A DNA stretch of 64,000 nucleotides from Paragonimus westermani (Eukaryota; Platyhelminthes; Trematoda; Plagiorchiida; Troglotrematidae), in contig QNGE01000120.1 of NCBI GenBank assembly GCA_008508345.1, positions 312,968 through 376,967 on the forward strand. Reading direction: 5' to 3'. Position 1 is the stretch's first letter. Each line of letters starts with the position of its first letter. Made by a program: the position numbers and the translations under genes. The notes beneath the pieces were generated by a model that worked only from the letters and a program-made list of their open reading frames with translations, did not search any database and had not been told where the DNA came from. Shown here piece by piece: positions 48,446-59,929 of this stretch.

Positions 48446-49239
48446 CACATAATCACTACCACCGTCGTTATCATCTGTTAACTACAGTCGACAACCCTGT
48501 GATTAGAACTTCTGAGCCAGGTCAAAATCTCCGATCTTATCAAACACTACAAATAAGCTACTTATAATACGCATCTTTCAGTCATAATGAAAAATCACTA
48601 GCAGTATCAAAATAGCGCCAATTTAATACACCGTGCCATCTGCTTCTAAGTTCTGACGACGGATGATTCCGCGGAGTACAGGAAACGTTTTGTTGTTTTT
48701 TGGAAAATGAGAATAAACAGGGATCTTCAATGCAACTGTTTGATTCAAGCACTTAAAACTGAATGGAATACCTCGAATGCCCACTGTTGACTAGCAATCA
48801 CCTCGTCCATAAGGGCCTCACACACAAGCGCATTTCGCTCACCCACAACTTGTCACTTTTCCAAAATGAGACTGTATGTTAAAGGAACAGTATAATGAGG
48901 AAATGTATGAATAACTAGTATGTGTAATCCACCCATTGTATAATGGTTATTTTCTATCAACAGGCTGGTTGAGTGCATGGAAACGCCCCTCTATTGCGAA
49001 AAAAACACTGTTAGAGTTATTTTTCCTCTATTCATCTTCCCGCGAAAACCATTCACTCGGAGTTGTCTTTGTAGTGACTGGAAACCTAGAAACACAGTTT
49101 ACACTAATGTCACAATGTGATCTATGTCAGAAACCGCACCTGAACATTAGTTAGAAGCGACCGATGGTAAACGTGTTCACAGGTTAATTCGTTCTTGCTG
49201 AATATGAGGTCTATGATTTATCGTTGAACATGGTTTCTT

Positions 49240-49420
49240 CAAAAACACCTGGGCGGAATTCTAATCCTGGCCGTGGGAAGGAGATGGATTACTTTTGAGC
49301 TTTAATAAAGAGGCGAGTCAGGTTTGTCGCCTGTTTTTGAAGTGGGTTGGGGGCTGGTCACTGAAAAGGTGAGGGTCGGGACCAATTTTGAGTGCTATTC
49401 ACTTAGTGTTGAATCAAAAG
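49240..49420 (+). mobile_element. tRNA-derived SINE, diverged copy 3
   Basis: GGAATTCTAATCCTGGCCGT matches the B-box region. The following GAGCTTTAATAAAGAGGCGA and GTTTTTGAAGTGGG follow the family tail with many changes. The A-box half is not evident. Confidence 0.5.
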
Positions 49421-49424
49421 TATC

Positions 49425-50520
49425 AGACGTGCACGAGGCTTTCTCCCGCTTCCTTACCCTACAACGGGAACTAAGAACCATCAGAAACGACTAACAACAG
49501 CGATTTCAAAACAATGTTTCGAAAATTTGACTCTCATTTTGGACAATTTCCCTACTAACTTCATTTTCATTCAGTATTCCAAGTAGTACGGAGCGCATTG
49601 CTAAACTTCTGCCATACAGTTCATTGGGCTTACCACAGAATCAGAACAATGAACGCAAATGCAGTGTCAGGAATGAATAGCAGTCGCGTACTTCAAGTCA
49701 TTCCATGCCACATTGTAAAATCGCACAGAACCACGAAGGGGACAATTAACCTCTAACCTGTGAGTGCTGAATGGGATAATCGCCGGATCAGTACACATTT
49801 GTTAACCAGTCGCTTATGCTGCCAGCGAATAGAATTGGCGGTACTGTAGTATTGTGCGGCAGGATTACAACGGGAACACTGTGTAATTAGGCGATCAGCC
49901 TGTGGTCGATTGCAATGCTCAACACAAAAAATCAGTTATGCCTCCTCATCTTCATACCGAAATATTCAGAGGAATCTGGCAAACTCATGGTGGTGGAATG
50001 AGCATTTTTTGACAGCTCGTCCTCAGATCATCACGTAAATATGGACAAACATTAAACACGAACTTTTCACGGAGTCTGATAGTGTAAGCTGCAGTATATG
50101 AAAGAGTAAGACACGAGCGATATAAGTCTTCTGTGACTGGTCAGCAGAGAGCCATGTTAAACTGATCGCTGGCTATGGGAGACTAAGGACAAAAATGAAC
50201 CTCTTTTGTGTTCACATTTGTTGATTACATGATTAGATCGTAGTCGTTGATCGGCCGACCTCAGTTGAGTGAATGTCTCGGTAAGATTAATCGTGCACCT
50301 AGTGTATACTACATGAGCGACACACGTAGATGTTATCAATATTCCTACTCCAGTTCTTAACCAGGCTGGGTGATGTCGTAGTCCTTTGGGGCAGTTACCT
50401 CGTCGTACACTCAGTATTTTCTGCTTGAAAGTAGCATGTAATTGAATACACGGGCGTGGACAAACACATTATGTTTTATATGACGATGCACAAGCTCGCC
50501 AGTAAAATACTATAAACGAA
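49425..50520. other. No gene recognised
   Basis: No motif or clear repeat seen between the SINE copy and the third PLE remnant. Confidence 0.4.
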
Positions 50521-50529
50521 GCTCATCCG

Positions 50530-51363
50530 TGCGTTGTGCAGTTGGTGAATAAACATCTCTTCGACTAAGTCACTTTACTGGGGGGATTGATAGAAATGGT
50601 CTTCTACTCCAATGTCGCAATTCGACAAGCTTTCGTACTAGCTATTATTTTTCAAGAGAAACTTATCTAAACAGCCGTTTTTCTTACGTTTGCTGGACGA
50701 ATTTTCAACTAGGTGTCGATCTCATTGATTAGACAGGTCCTCCTTGACTCAACACTCACGCAAAGAACTAGATTTCAATTTCATTTGATCGGCATAAAAC
50801 CACTAAAACTCCTATATCAACCGCACCACTTTGAATTGTAGTACAAAGTCAGCCTCAACTGCCCGTCAGACTGTCCGCCTAAGTTCGCATCACGAAGGTG
50901 GAAATCACTGTTTGATTAAGCTTCTGATGTAGAATGAATGGAGTTATGGAAGTGATTGAACGTGCCTAGAACACCGGTAGTCTGCACTGAACTATCAAGG
51001 TTGAAGAAAGTATTGTCAACATGGCGATAATGCAAACGTATATCTCTTTGTGAATGATCAAACCGCCCATTTTCGATCATTTCTACAGTATGTTCAGCAA
51101 CTATTGGGCTCAGTATGGTTCCCACAGTTATGCTGTCTATTCGTTGATAGAGTTAGAGGTGAACTTAAATTGAAGGCTAAACTTAAAAGACAGCAACACC
51201 TCGTTCGAGCTGCTATTGAAGAGCCGTTGTTAATATCTGATTCCTCAATATAATCGCAGGTGCAGGTGATGGTTCCACTGAGATATAGGTTCAAAAATAA
51301 CGGCGTTATACTCAATAAAGGCGCATGTTTGTTATTAACCGCTGCATTGCTTACGGTTTTCAT
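50530..51363 (-). mobile_element. Penelope-like element, degenerate RT (third family)
   Basis: The minus strand reads MGTILSPIVAEHTVEMIENG, then LHYRHVDNTFFNLDSS (YVDD-type palm box altered to HVDN, so inactive), GQLRLTLYYNS and FSGFMPIK. The order and spacing fit PLE palm and thumb (MGSPLSPIVAE..ME..E, F.RYVDD.F, GKL...VYRK, YL.F.S..P). A preceding scrap near 51,180-51,100 (FNLSSPLTLSTN) fits the F.FNG..Y approach in a shifted frame. A GIY-YIG end was not identified. Confidence 0.7.
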
Positions 51364-53080
51364 GCACTTAAATATGTCATACAGGCTAAATAGCCAGATC
51401 TATCAACTGTTGATATCAAAACTGCATGGTATTGTGTTCTGCACATATCACACATTGGTTTCATTGCACGACCTTGATTGTACGTCTTTGGCTGCAGATG
51501 TAGACGTAAAAAGAGTGAATCTTTGACTTCTATAGAGCTAACTAAAGCTTAGATGATTGTCTCTTTGTTGAAAAGGTCTCAGATTTTGGATAACCATTCT
51601 TCGGTGTCGCGTCTCTTCCACGCTTTGTGTGATTTATTGCAGCGACATCGGTATCAAAGATACCTTTCACTCGGACCTGGTCACCATCCTTCGGTCGATA
51701 AATGGTTCGCGTACAGTCGTTCTGGCCGGAAATATGAACACCCACGCCGGCTGCCTTATAGGGACCGAGGCTTGTTTAGGTTGAAGATTTGAGATAGCAT
51801 CACATCAATCGGATAACGGCGAGCACCTGTTACAGCTGTGCGCTGAACACAAACTACTCTTAGCCAGCACTGGTTTCACGCATCGTCCCTGTCTGTTACA
51901 TTGGATGCCTTCCTTCTCCGAAGCACGCCTCGTCTCACATAGGCCATATGGCTGTTAGTTATAGATGGTGGGGCTCCCCTGAGGAATGTCGTTTTTCTTG
52001 GAGCAAACACTCTGATTCAGATCATGAATTGGCATGTTTTCGCTTTGTTCTTACTTCTTCTGGACCCTCAACTTATCAAGCGTAACGACTAGCCATTGAG
52101 AGACTAGCTGTGCTGTCGATAAAACGTAAGTACCAAACTAACCTAAAATGCGAGCTTACCAATTCTCACCCCGATGATCTTAGTAGTTGCTAGACCCACA
52201 TCTCACAGGCCATTTGTGAAGCAGGTACTGTCGCATTCGGCACGAAGGTACGTGTGTCAAATTAACATTAGGTCGCGGAAAAATCTCCAGGGATGTTAGA
52301 AGCCAGACGTGACTTTCCTCGTGACTGGTCATGTAGCAAGTTTGAGACAGATATCCGTAAAAAAAACTGGAACGTAGCTTAAACACTGATCGTGAGTCTT
52401 TGTTTACGGAAAACCTAGTCAAATGGAAACCGGCGTTGCTCCAGGGAACATCGGTACACTCTTCAAGCTCATCCGTTTTGCTAGTTCCAGGTGACCCTCC
52501 GCCAGTGAAGCTATCAGCGAGACAGATGGCACATTCGTCTGTAATAATCCCAGAGAGTTAGGGTACTGAGTGAAACAATTTGAGAGTCAATTTGACTGGA
52601 CTCCTGCTTCTATTGTGCTGCCGTCACAAACCTATAGTATAGCACCTTGGTCTTTAAATTTAACTCCACCCACTGAGACTGAGGTCCCCAGTTGCATCTC
52701 GGCTCTCAAACGTAATAGGGTTGTTGGTCCAGAAGGTCTCGTGTCGTCACTTTCAAAGAATGTGAGAAACTGTTAGTAGGGACCTCTATACAGTTGTTTC
52801 AACTTGTTTGGAAGACGGTGACCATGCCTCCGTGCAAGGGCAATTCGATAGCAGTTCTCACATTCAAGAAAGCCGTCCAGAGCTCTTGCAAAGATCAGAG
52901 CAGAATTGGCTCACCTCAAGCTATCACGAAGGTTCTAACACCTAGTAGAAAGAAATACGCATAAGTTCGTCGTGGGCAACAATGTGTTGATCAAATTCTC
53001 ACTCCTCATCAAGTCTCGGCACAACGTCGTACACAACGCTAACCAACAACTGCTGTGTTTTATGACTACAAACATATGGC

Positions 53081-53958
53081 TCATTTAGTGGATCGATCCA
53101 TAATTTTGAAGCCGCTCAAACACAGAGGCGTAGAGAACGTAGTGTCAGCGCATTGTTCCCATAGTTCAGCTCAGGTTGAGGTTCACGGTGAGTCGTCTGG
53201 CAGTTTCGGCTACTGAAGTGGCGTACGTCAGGGCTGTTCGCTTTCATCATTTCTGTTTAATTCTGTCATAAACGCAATCATGGAGGACTGTCTGCGACAT
53301 CCACAAGATGCCGGCGTGGATCTCATGCCAGGTGTGAGATTGTCTGAGCTTGATCCTACTGATGACAGGGTGTGGTTGTTTAACAAATTTCGAGCAGAGT
53401 AATCGACCATGGAAGCCATTTCGCACATTATTAAATGCTTCGGAATGCGCTTTGTAGCTACGAAGGACAAATTGATTTTGCAAGACTGTCGTGATTACGT
53501 GGATCTCATGTTGGAAAATGACGTTACGGAGGTTGTTGACTAGTTTGTGTGGATGGGAATTTGTATCAGTAGAGGTGGCGGCGACGGCTGCGGCGGTTGT
53601 GCCGATTGGGGATGTGTAGGGAATGGAGTAGGGGCGACGGCTCACAGAGTCAATGGCTGGAAACGTTATTTGAGATGGCGGTTAATTGGGCTCGGTAGCG
53701 TGAACGTTGTCGTTGTTTGTGCGGTTTGTTTGTGAAGTGAGTGTATTTGATGATGCTGGGCGACGAAAGCCGTAAGGTGGCAGTCTTGCTGCTGACGTCA
53801 CAATGTCGCCTATGGCGCGTTTGTTCGTTTGCAAGGTTTAGGCCCTCCGATTTCGACTGTTTGGTTATGGGTTTAGTTATTTTTAATGGTCAGGTCCTCT
53901 CCGCTCGTTTTTTCTTCCGTGTTGTCAGGGTTTGATTTTCTCCTCAGGGTTTTATGGA
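53081..53958 (+). repeat. 878-bp unit 3
   Basis: Partner of unit 2 in the left arm; it shares the T at 53,613 (A at 41,397 on the plus strand of the other arm). Same RT fragment, C-terminal scrap and 3' tail as the other units. Confidence 0.92.
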
Positions 53959-54836
53959 TCATTTAGTGGATCGATCCATAATTTTGAAGCCGCTCAAACA
54001 CAGAGGCGTAGAGAACGTAGTGTCAGCGCATTGTTCCCATAGTTCAGCTCAGGTTGAGGTTCACGGTGAGTCGTCTGGCAGTTTCGGCTACTGAAGTGGC
54101 GTACGTCAGGGCTGTTCGCTTTCATCATTTCTGTTTAATTCTGTCATAAACGCAATCATGGAGGACTGTCTGCGACATCCACAAGATGCCGGCGTGGATC
54201 TCATGCCAGGTGTGAGATTGTCTGAGCTTGATCCTACTGATGACAGGGTGTGGTTGTTTAACAAATTTCGAGCAGAGTAATCGACCATGGAAGCCATTTC
54301 GCACATTATTAAATGCTTCGGAATGCGCTTTGTAGCTACGAAGGACAAATTGATTTTGCAAGACTGTCGTGATTACGTGGATCTCATGTTGGAAAATGAC
54401 GTTACGGAGGTTGTTGACTAGTTTGTGTGGATGGGAATTTGTATCAGTAGAGGTGGCGGCGACGGCTGCGGCGGTTGTGCCGATTGGGGACGTGTAGGGA
54501 ATGGAGTAGGGGCGACGGCTCACAGAGTCAATGGCTGGAAACGTTATTTGAGATGGCGGTTAATTGGGCTCGGTAGCGTGAACGTTGTCGTTGTTTGTGC
54601 GGTTTGTTTGTGAAGTGAGTGTATTTGATGATGCTGGGCGACGAAAGCCGTAAGGTGGCAGTCTTGCTGCTGACGTCACAATGTCGCCTATGGCGCGTTT
54701 GTTCGTTTGCAAGGTTTAGGCCCTCCGATTTCGACTGTTTGGTTATGGGTTTAGTTATTTTTAATGGTCAGGTCCTCTCCGCTCGTTTTTTCTTCCGTGT
54801 TGTCAGGGTTTGATTTTCTCCTCAGGGTTTTATGGT
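53959..54836 (+). repeat. 878-bp unit 4
   Basis: Partner of unit 1. It shares unit 1's variant at 54,491 (G at 40,519) but not its variants at 40,470 and 40,798. This order of shared variants shows that the dimer existed before it was copied in inverted orientation. Confidence 0.92.
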
Positions 54837-54884
54837 AGTTAAGTATCAATCATAACTACTTGTGTGATGCTATCTGAGACGGTG

Positions 54885-57800
54885 ACCCATAAACGAATAT
54901 GCAAAGTCTTTCAGTTTTGACAATTCTTTGGTGCTTAATCCGTGATGGACAACGCGGCGTTGAAAATTTTGCCTCGCAGATAAACAACCGGAAGTTAAAC
55001 CCCCACCATTGCACATACGTACGCAGCTTAAGAAAAGTTTTAACTATGAGGAAACTCGAGCCCAATATTTTCTGACGGGAAACAACTGAAAAGTTCACCA
55101 TTAACACATAGCGATATTCAGTCTATATCGATCGAATTTCCATTTCCTATATGGTTATACCGCGGAACTTCACCCCTTCAAGCCACTCGACTTTCACGCC
55201 TGAACAAAGCTTGATAAAACAGACTAATAGAATACACTCCAAAATGAAACTGATATACACAGTCAACTAGACAAGCAACCGGATCGCGCTGCACTAACAC
55301 AACTGTTTTCGCTTCGGCAGCGGTTGCGGTAAAGAATCTAATCATCGCCTTTCAGTCTGCCACCCAAAAGGGCGCGCCCTCTTACTGATGAGTTCAATGC
55401 ACATCATCTTCCAGCACCAGTTCCACGTCACAAATTGACTGTTTTCTGCGAAAATCAACGTTTAGAATGAGACCACAAACCCCAGTAGCCTTTTGCGAAC
55501 GCATTTCACCTCAAGTGTTATTCGGTAGCCAACATCAGTTTTGAGCCACCACCGTTCGTATTGTGGATTAGGCTGCCATTATTCCAAACCGTGGTCCTTG
55601 GAATAGTAGCCAAGAGAAACAGAACACCAGCTTCATACTACAATGTCAGTCTCACATGATGTTATTGAGTCCTACCGAAAATTCACAATATAGAAACCGG
55701 TAAATTTACCTGGCATTTACTGACCGATAGTTCTTGAGACATCACTTGGTGATTAAACTTACTGACTGGGTGATCAATAAACATCCGCGGAACCTAACAG
55801 TAAAGAATAGGACATCCTAACATGCAACCATGTTCCCCAAAGTTAGTATACTGTTATCTAATCCGTACGAGAATCGATACCCTGTTCATTTTTAGTTAGA
55901 GGTTTCTTGAAATACATAATGTTTTTGAAGGTTGTGTTGCTGTAAACGACATATATGTGTAGTGCCTATGCTAATGACGTTGTTAGACGGTGGTTGAAAC
56001 CTGGCTTTCGATACAGGGGAACGAAGGTCGTTTCAGAAGAAGCCAACTAAACGGAACGGCACTTAATATCTCAGGGTATATGAATGACCATTATAAACCG
56101 TTCACATAACGGCATTCCCTCCTTCTCTTCCCGCCTATTACTACGGAAAACTGTCTAATTTAAAGCTACATCCATTTGTCTCGCTAATAAAACCCATTGA
56201 CCCCTTCGGTGGAGTACGATCAGCCAACTAAGAGCGCTACATACAGGCTGATAACTACAAGCTCCATACAAATTTCCGTCCCTGTTGAACTGCTGAATCC
56301 TAGTGAAGTCTGAAAAGTCAAAAGAACCATATCTTGGAAGACTTCATGAGAAAATTCTAGGCTGGTTCACATTCTAAGCAATCAAAACCTCATTTGGCAT
56401 TAGTGCCCGATGGTTTGCCGCATCCCAATTAACCCTGGAGGTGCATGTACAGTCTTCCATCGATAACTTTGTAGGAACTTCAAAAGTTTGACTAAGAACC
56501 AGTCTTGGTGTATCTGACACTAAATTCTCACCTGCAGTTTATCGTGAATACCTTTCAGATTGTTTAGCACAAGTTTCTTAATTAAATCATCTTGATAACC
56601 TTAGCTCAAAAATCCGCCTTGCTATTGCACAAGCAACTTAGTGACTGTAAACAGAGTTATAAGGCATATACAACAGCCCAGAAGGATGGGAAAATTTTGA
56701 GTCGTTACAGGACAACGACGGTTTGAAGAAACCATGACTGATAGAATCAGGCGTAGCGAACCAACAAATTTAACGTTACACCAGGAAAACTGTAGCAAAC
56801 AGCACCACGGTCGCAGATAAGTATGCTTTCAACATTCTTGGTAGTCAGTAAACAAACACATTCTCCACTAGATTAACTGAAAAACAACAATACGGATACT
56901 CTCAAAATTGGCTTTCCCCACCACGTCTTGCTTTCCAGTAAGTTAAAATTTTCTAAGAAAAGAACGGGTAATGACCTTATTCGTGGCATGGCATATCAAT
57001 GTATGCCTTGTAGACCTACTTGTCTAATTCATATTTGGAGGTGGGGATTCGAAGTGGCCAACTAATTCAAGTCGATCGTATTTTTGTCCGTTTCCTAACC
57101 AGTCATAATGACCATATTTGATAACCACTTCATGATCAACTTGTATGGTTTGTATTGGTGCCTGATAGCTTATATGAATTTCCAAGGATATTTTCATGCG
57201 TTATCAGGTTACGGCCAGCTAACAATGGACAAAAACGGTTTATCGAGGGAAACCTGTTAGCCTTGCTTTATACTGCTCTGGAGTGTTTTATAAACTGTCA
57301 TTCAATTCTGTATACCTAGTACGTAAAAATGATTCAACGGCTGCAGTAAATGTGTTTCGTATTATATTGCTTTGGATAGTGCAGGAAATATACACTGGGC
57401 TCATTCCACTCTGCTGAAGAGGTTACCGATTGGTGACAAAACTTCGTGCTACTCACCACTTTTAAGTAGTCCAATTCCCCATAATTCGTCTTGGTCGCAT
57501 GCTGTATGGTAGACAAACTCATCCTTGCCCGAGTGCAATCTGAGCATGCGAGGGTGCTCGTTCGCGGTAGGGTGTAATTCAGTCAGGGTGGCGCTTGATC
57601 ACATGGGGTGCTAACAGTGTGTATGAGATGAAGTTTGGAAATGTATATTTTAGCCTTCCTCGTGGAATGAAAACATCCGTAATTTCTTCCACTAAACGGT
57701 AGACAGAAAATCGAACGTAACTACAGCACCTCCCTTAAATTATACATTCCACCTTCCCTTGATATACCAAGACATTCTTCTTTTCTGTTTTGAGTGACAC

Positions 57801-59480
57801 TTGATTTTACAATCCTCAGCTTTTATGGCTTTATAAACTGACGTTCTATTCTCAAACCACTTAGTGACTTACAGCACTTGTTCCATCACCGAATAGACAT
57901 GCTAAGGGAACCGAAAGTGTGGAGGAATTTAAATTAAGGACAAGACAGCAATCTTAGATATGATGAATGAGATACTGTAAAATAGACTTAAATGGTGTAT
58001 AAAACAGCACATAAGACAGAAAATAGTGGTTCTTATGGCAACAAGACCACTAGTACGCATCAACGGACATATGGTAACTGTATACGGAATGAGGATAGAT
58101 ATATACTTTATATTACCAAGCACAGCCCGGCTCACGTTTCCCGAGCCTTTCGGGGTCTGAAATCGAGTGAGTGATCAAACCGGTTTGTCCACTACACATA
58201 ACCTAGTCTGAGGTCAACTTTAAAAGGAGATGGACGTCACTTTTCAGCGGGGATAATTTAAAAGGACGTTGTGTCCATTTTTCCGACGTTTGCTGGGAAG
58301 AATGTTACTGTAGGGAAACAAAGCTGGACTTCATAGGTTATCGCTTTAAGGCTGAGATTAGCAGAGTGCTGTCTGATTGGTATATGCGAATAGGGGTGTG
58401 ATACAGGATTCCATATTGGACTGGTATTGTCCATCTTGTTCTTTTTTTGAACCCCCTAGCTCCCGAACTACCTTGAGCCGGTACATGGTGCTACACAAAA
58501 GGATAGTGCACAGTGGGTGGTATAACACATCGTGATAAGTTATAGAATGATCGGTAAGCTCGCCTGTAACGGATCATCAACAGCTGACTGCTTATTAGTA
58601 ATAATTATTACGTGTGCGGCTCGTAATACACGCACCACATGCTCGGGGGTGAATAGCCTGGCATAGTCATCTTTGAAAGAGACTTAAAACCACTCTTAGT
58701 CCATACCCGAGTTGCATCTTGCTAACCAGAAAAATTATCGAGGTGAGTAGCTCAGCCGCGGCTGGGTGTGCTGTTTCTGTCAGGTCTACTCTGAAAGACA
58801 ATTTAACAGGTGATATTCTTTCCGATTCCCTAAAAATGTCCTCGTAGCGACGGACAGTTAAGCTGAACCAGAAAGCTTATGCGTCATTAGCTACTTTTAC
58901 TTGGCCCATACTTGTGACACCGATATTAGGAACGGTTCCCTTGAATTGGTGACACTTGAACTGGTATTCTCTGTCAGCGGCGATTACCCTCTTCAACGTT
59001 GTCCGAACGAATGGATTCATTCTCCTATACACGGCACCAGTTCCATGCAGAGTGTTTCGATTAAACTAGAAGCTTGAGATTCATTTTTGAGCGAGAACTA
59101 CTTAACCAGATCGTGTTTCTAAGTCACATGGAAGAACCACTTGAAAATAAAGTAGCGAAAATGGTCCAGAGTGGAGATGATGGCAAAACCAATTCAATCT
59201 ACTCTACCGAACCGTACGTCTGTCGCTCCGAGTTTCGTCATCAAACATGTTCCCGAGAATACATATGACCTCTGATCATTGTGACCTAACAGACTTGTAT
59301 TTTCCGTACGCCTGATCGTAACGACCCCAGTCTCAAAGATGTACATAGAATACGACGGCTATTGGCCTTCATGTTACTTGAAAATATATTCACTCGGTCC
59401 GGTATGAAATATCTCTTCATAAATTTGTCCTCAGTTCCATCCTCATCATTTAGTACAGTAATATGTTATGGCGCTCAGAT
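54885..59480. other. No gene recognised
   Basis: Short open frames only (54,856-55,107; 57,334-57,522; 57,992-58,174; 59,074-59,268). No motifs or repeats recognised. Confidence 0.4.
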
Positions 59481-59589
59481 CAAGACATAATTGTCATATA
59501 ACCGTGAAGAAAAGAACAAACTCTTGTTAAGAGAAAAGAAATGGAAAGAGGAAACTAATAACCGGAATGACTGGGTCTATATTCAAAAA

Positions 59590-59923
59590 TTAAATGTCAA
59601 GATGTCTACACCTTTCAAATCAGTAACCTTTACTTATGGAACCAAGTATATTGGTCATACGGTAAGAATGATTGAAACACGTCTTGGAATACATTCCCAA
59701 ATGGCTAACAAACAACAAAACCGGCGCCGTACATTATTCTATCACACGATATTTGAAAGAAACGGGGCATGTAGTTCAAGTGGGAAAGGCTTTTCGTGTG
59801 TTGTATCTCCCAGTCAATAAACATATTTTACCTTTTGCTGAGACTGTTGCGATACACCGTTTTAAACCCTCACTTTGTGTACAGAAGCAAATGGTAGTTA
59901 ACCTGTTAGTAGCATGGTGTTAG
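59590..59923 (+). mobile_element. Penelope-like element, GIY-YIG endonuclease remnant
   Basis: Frame 1 reads FTYGTKYIGHTVRMIETRL, carrying the YIG core. After about 59,685 the homologous reading moves to the next frame: EYIPKWLTNNKTGAVHYSIT, RYLKETGHVVQVGKAFRVLY, then LPFAETVAIHRFKPSLCVQK. This is the best-preserved GIY-YIG domain of the window, with a single frameshift. It ends at TAG 59,921-59,923. The RT part is absent or too decayed to see. Confidence 0.85.
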
Positions 59924-59929
59924 CAGTTT

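Larger units (their letters stand above)
52973..54860 (+). repeat. 1,888-bp inverted repeat, right arm (RTE-derived tandem dimer)
   Basis: Reverse complement of 40,150-42,037 without indels. The RT sense here is plus. The right arm ends at CATAACTACT (54,851-54,860). Its left edge lies inside the RT coding sequence of the longer RTE copy. It comprises 108 bases of RT plus units 3 and 4. Confidence 0.95.
51560..54880 (+). mobile_element. RTE-clade non-LTR retrotransposon, degenerate
   Basis: An endonuclease-RT element. The endonuclease remnant (about 51,600-51,960) reads RTVVLAGNMNTHAG, where AGD.NA..G is canonical, and SDNGEHLLQLCAEHKLLLAS. The linker (52,440-52,600) reads PGNIGTLFKLIRFAS, ISETDGTFVCNN and FESQFDWTPAS. 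Pre-RT (52,660-52,760) reads LTPPTETEVPSCISALKRNR VVGPEGL. The RT then enters GQQCVDQILTPHQ, VFYDYKHMAHLVDRS and SGVRQGCSLSSFLF, with DPTDD in place of YADD. Stops and frameshifts make it non-autonomous. Its 3' half is duplicated in tandem and forms the right inverted arm. Confidence 0.85.
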
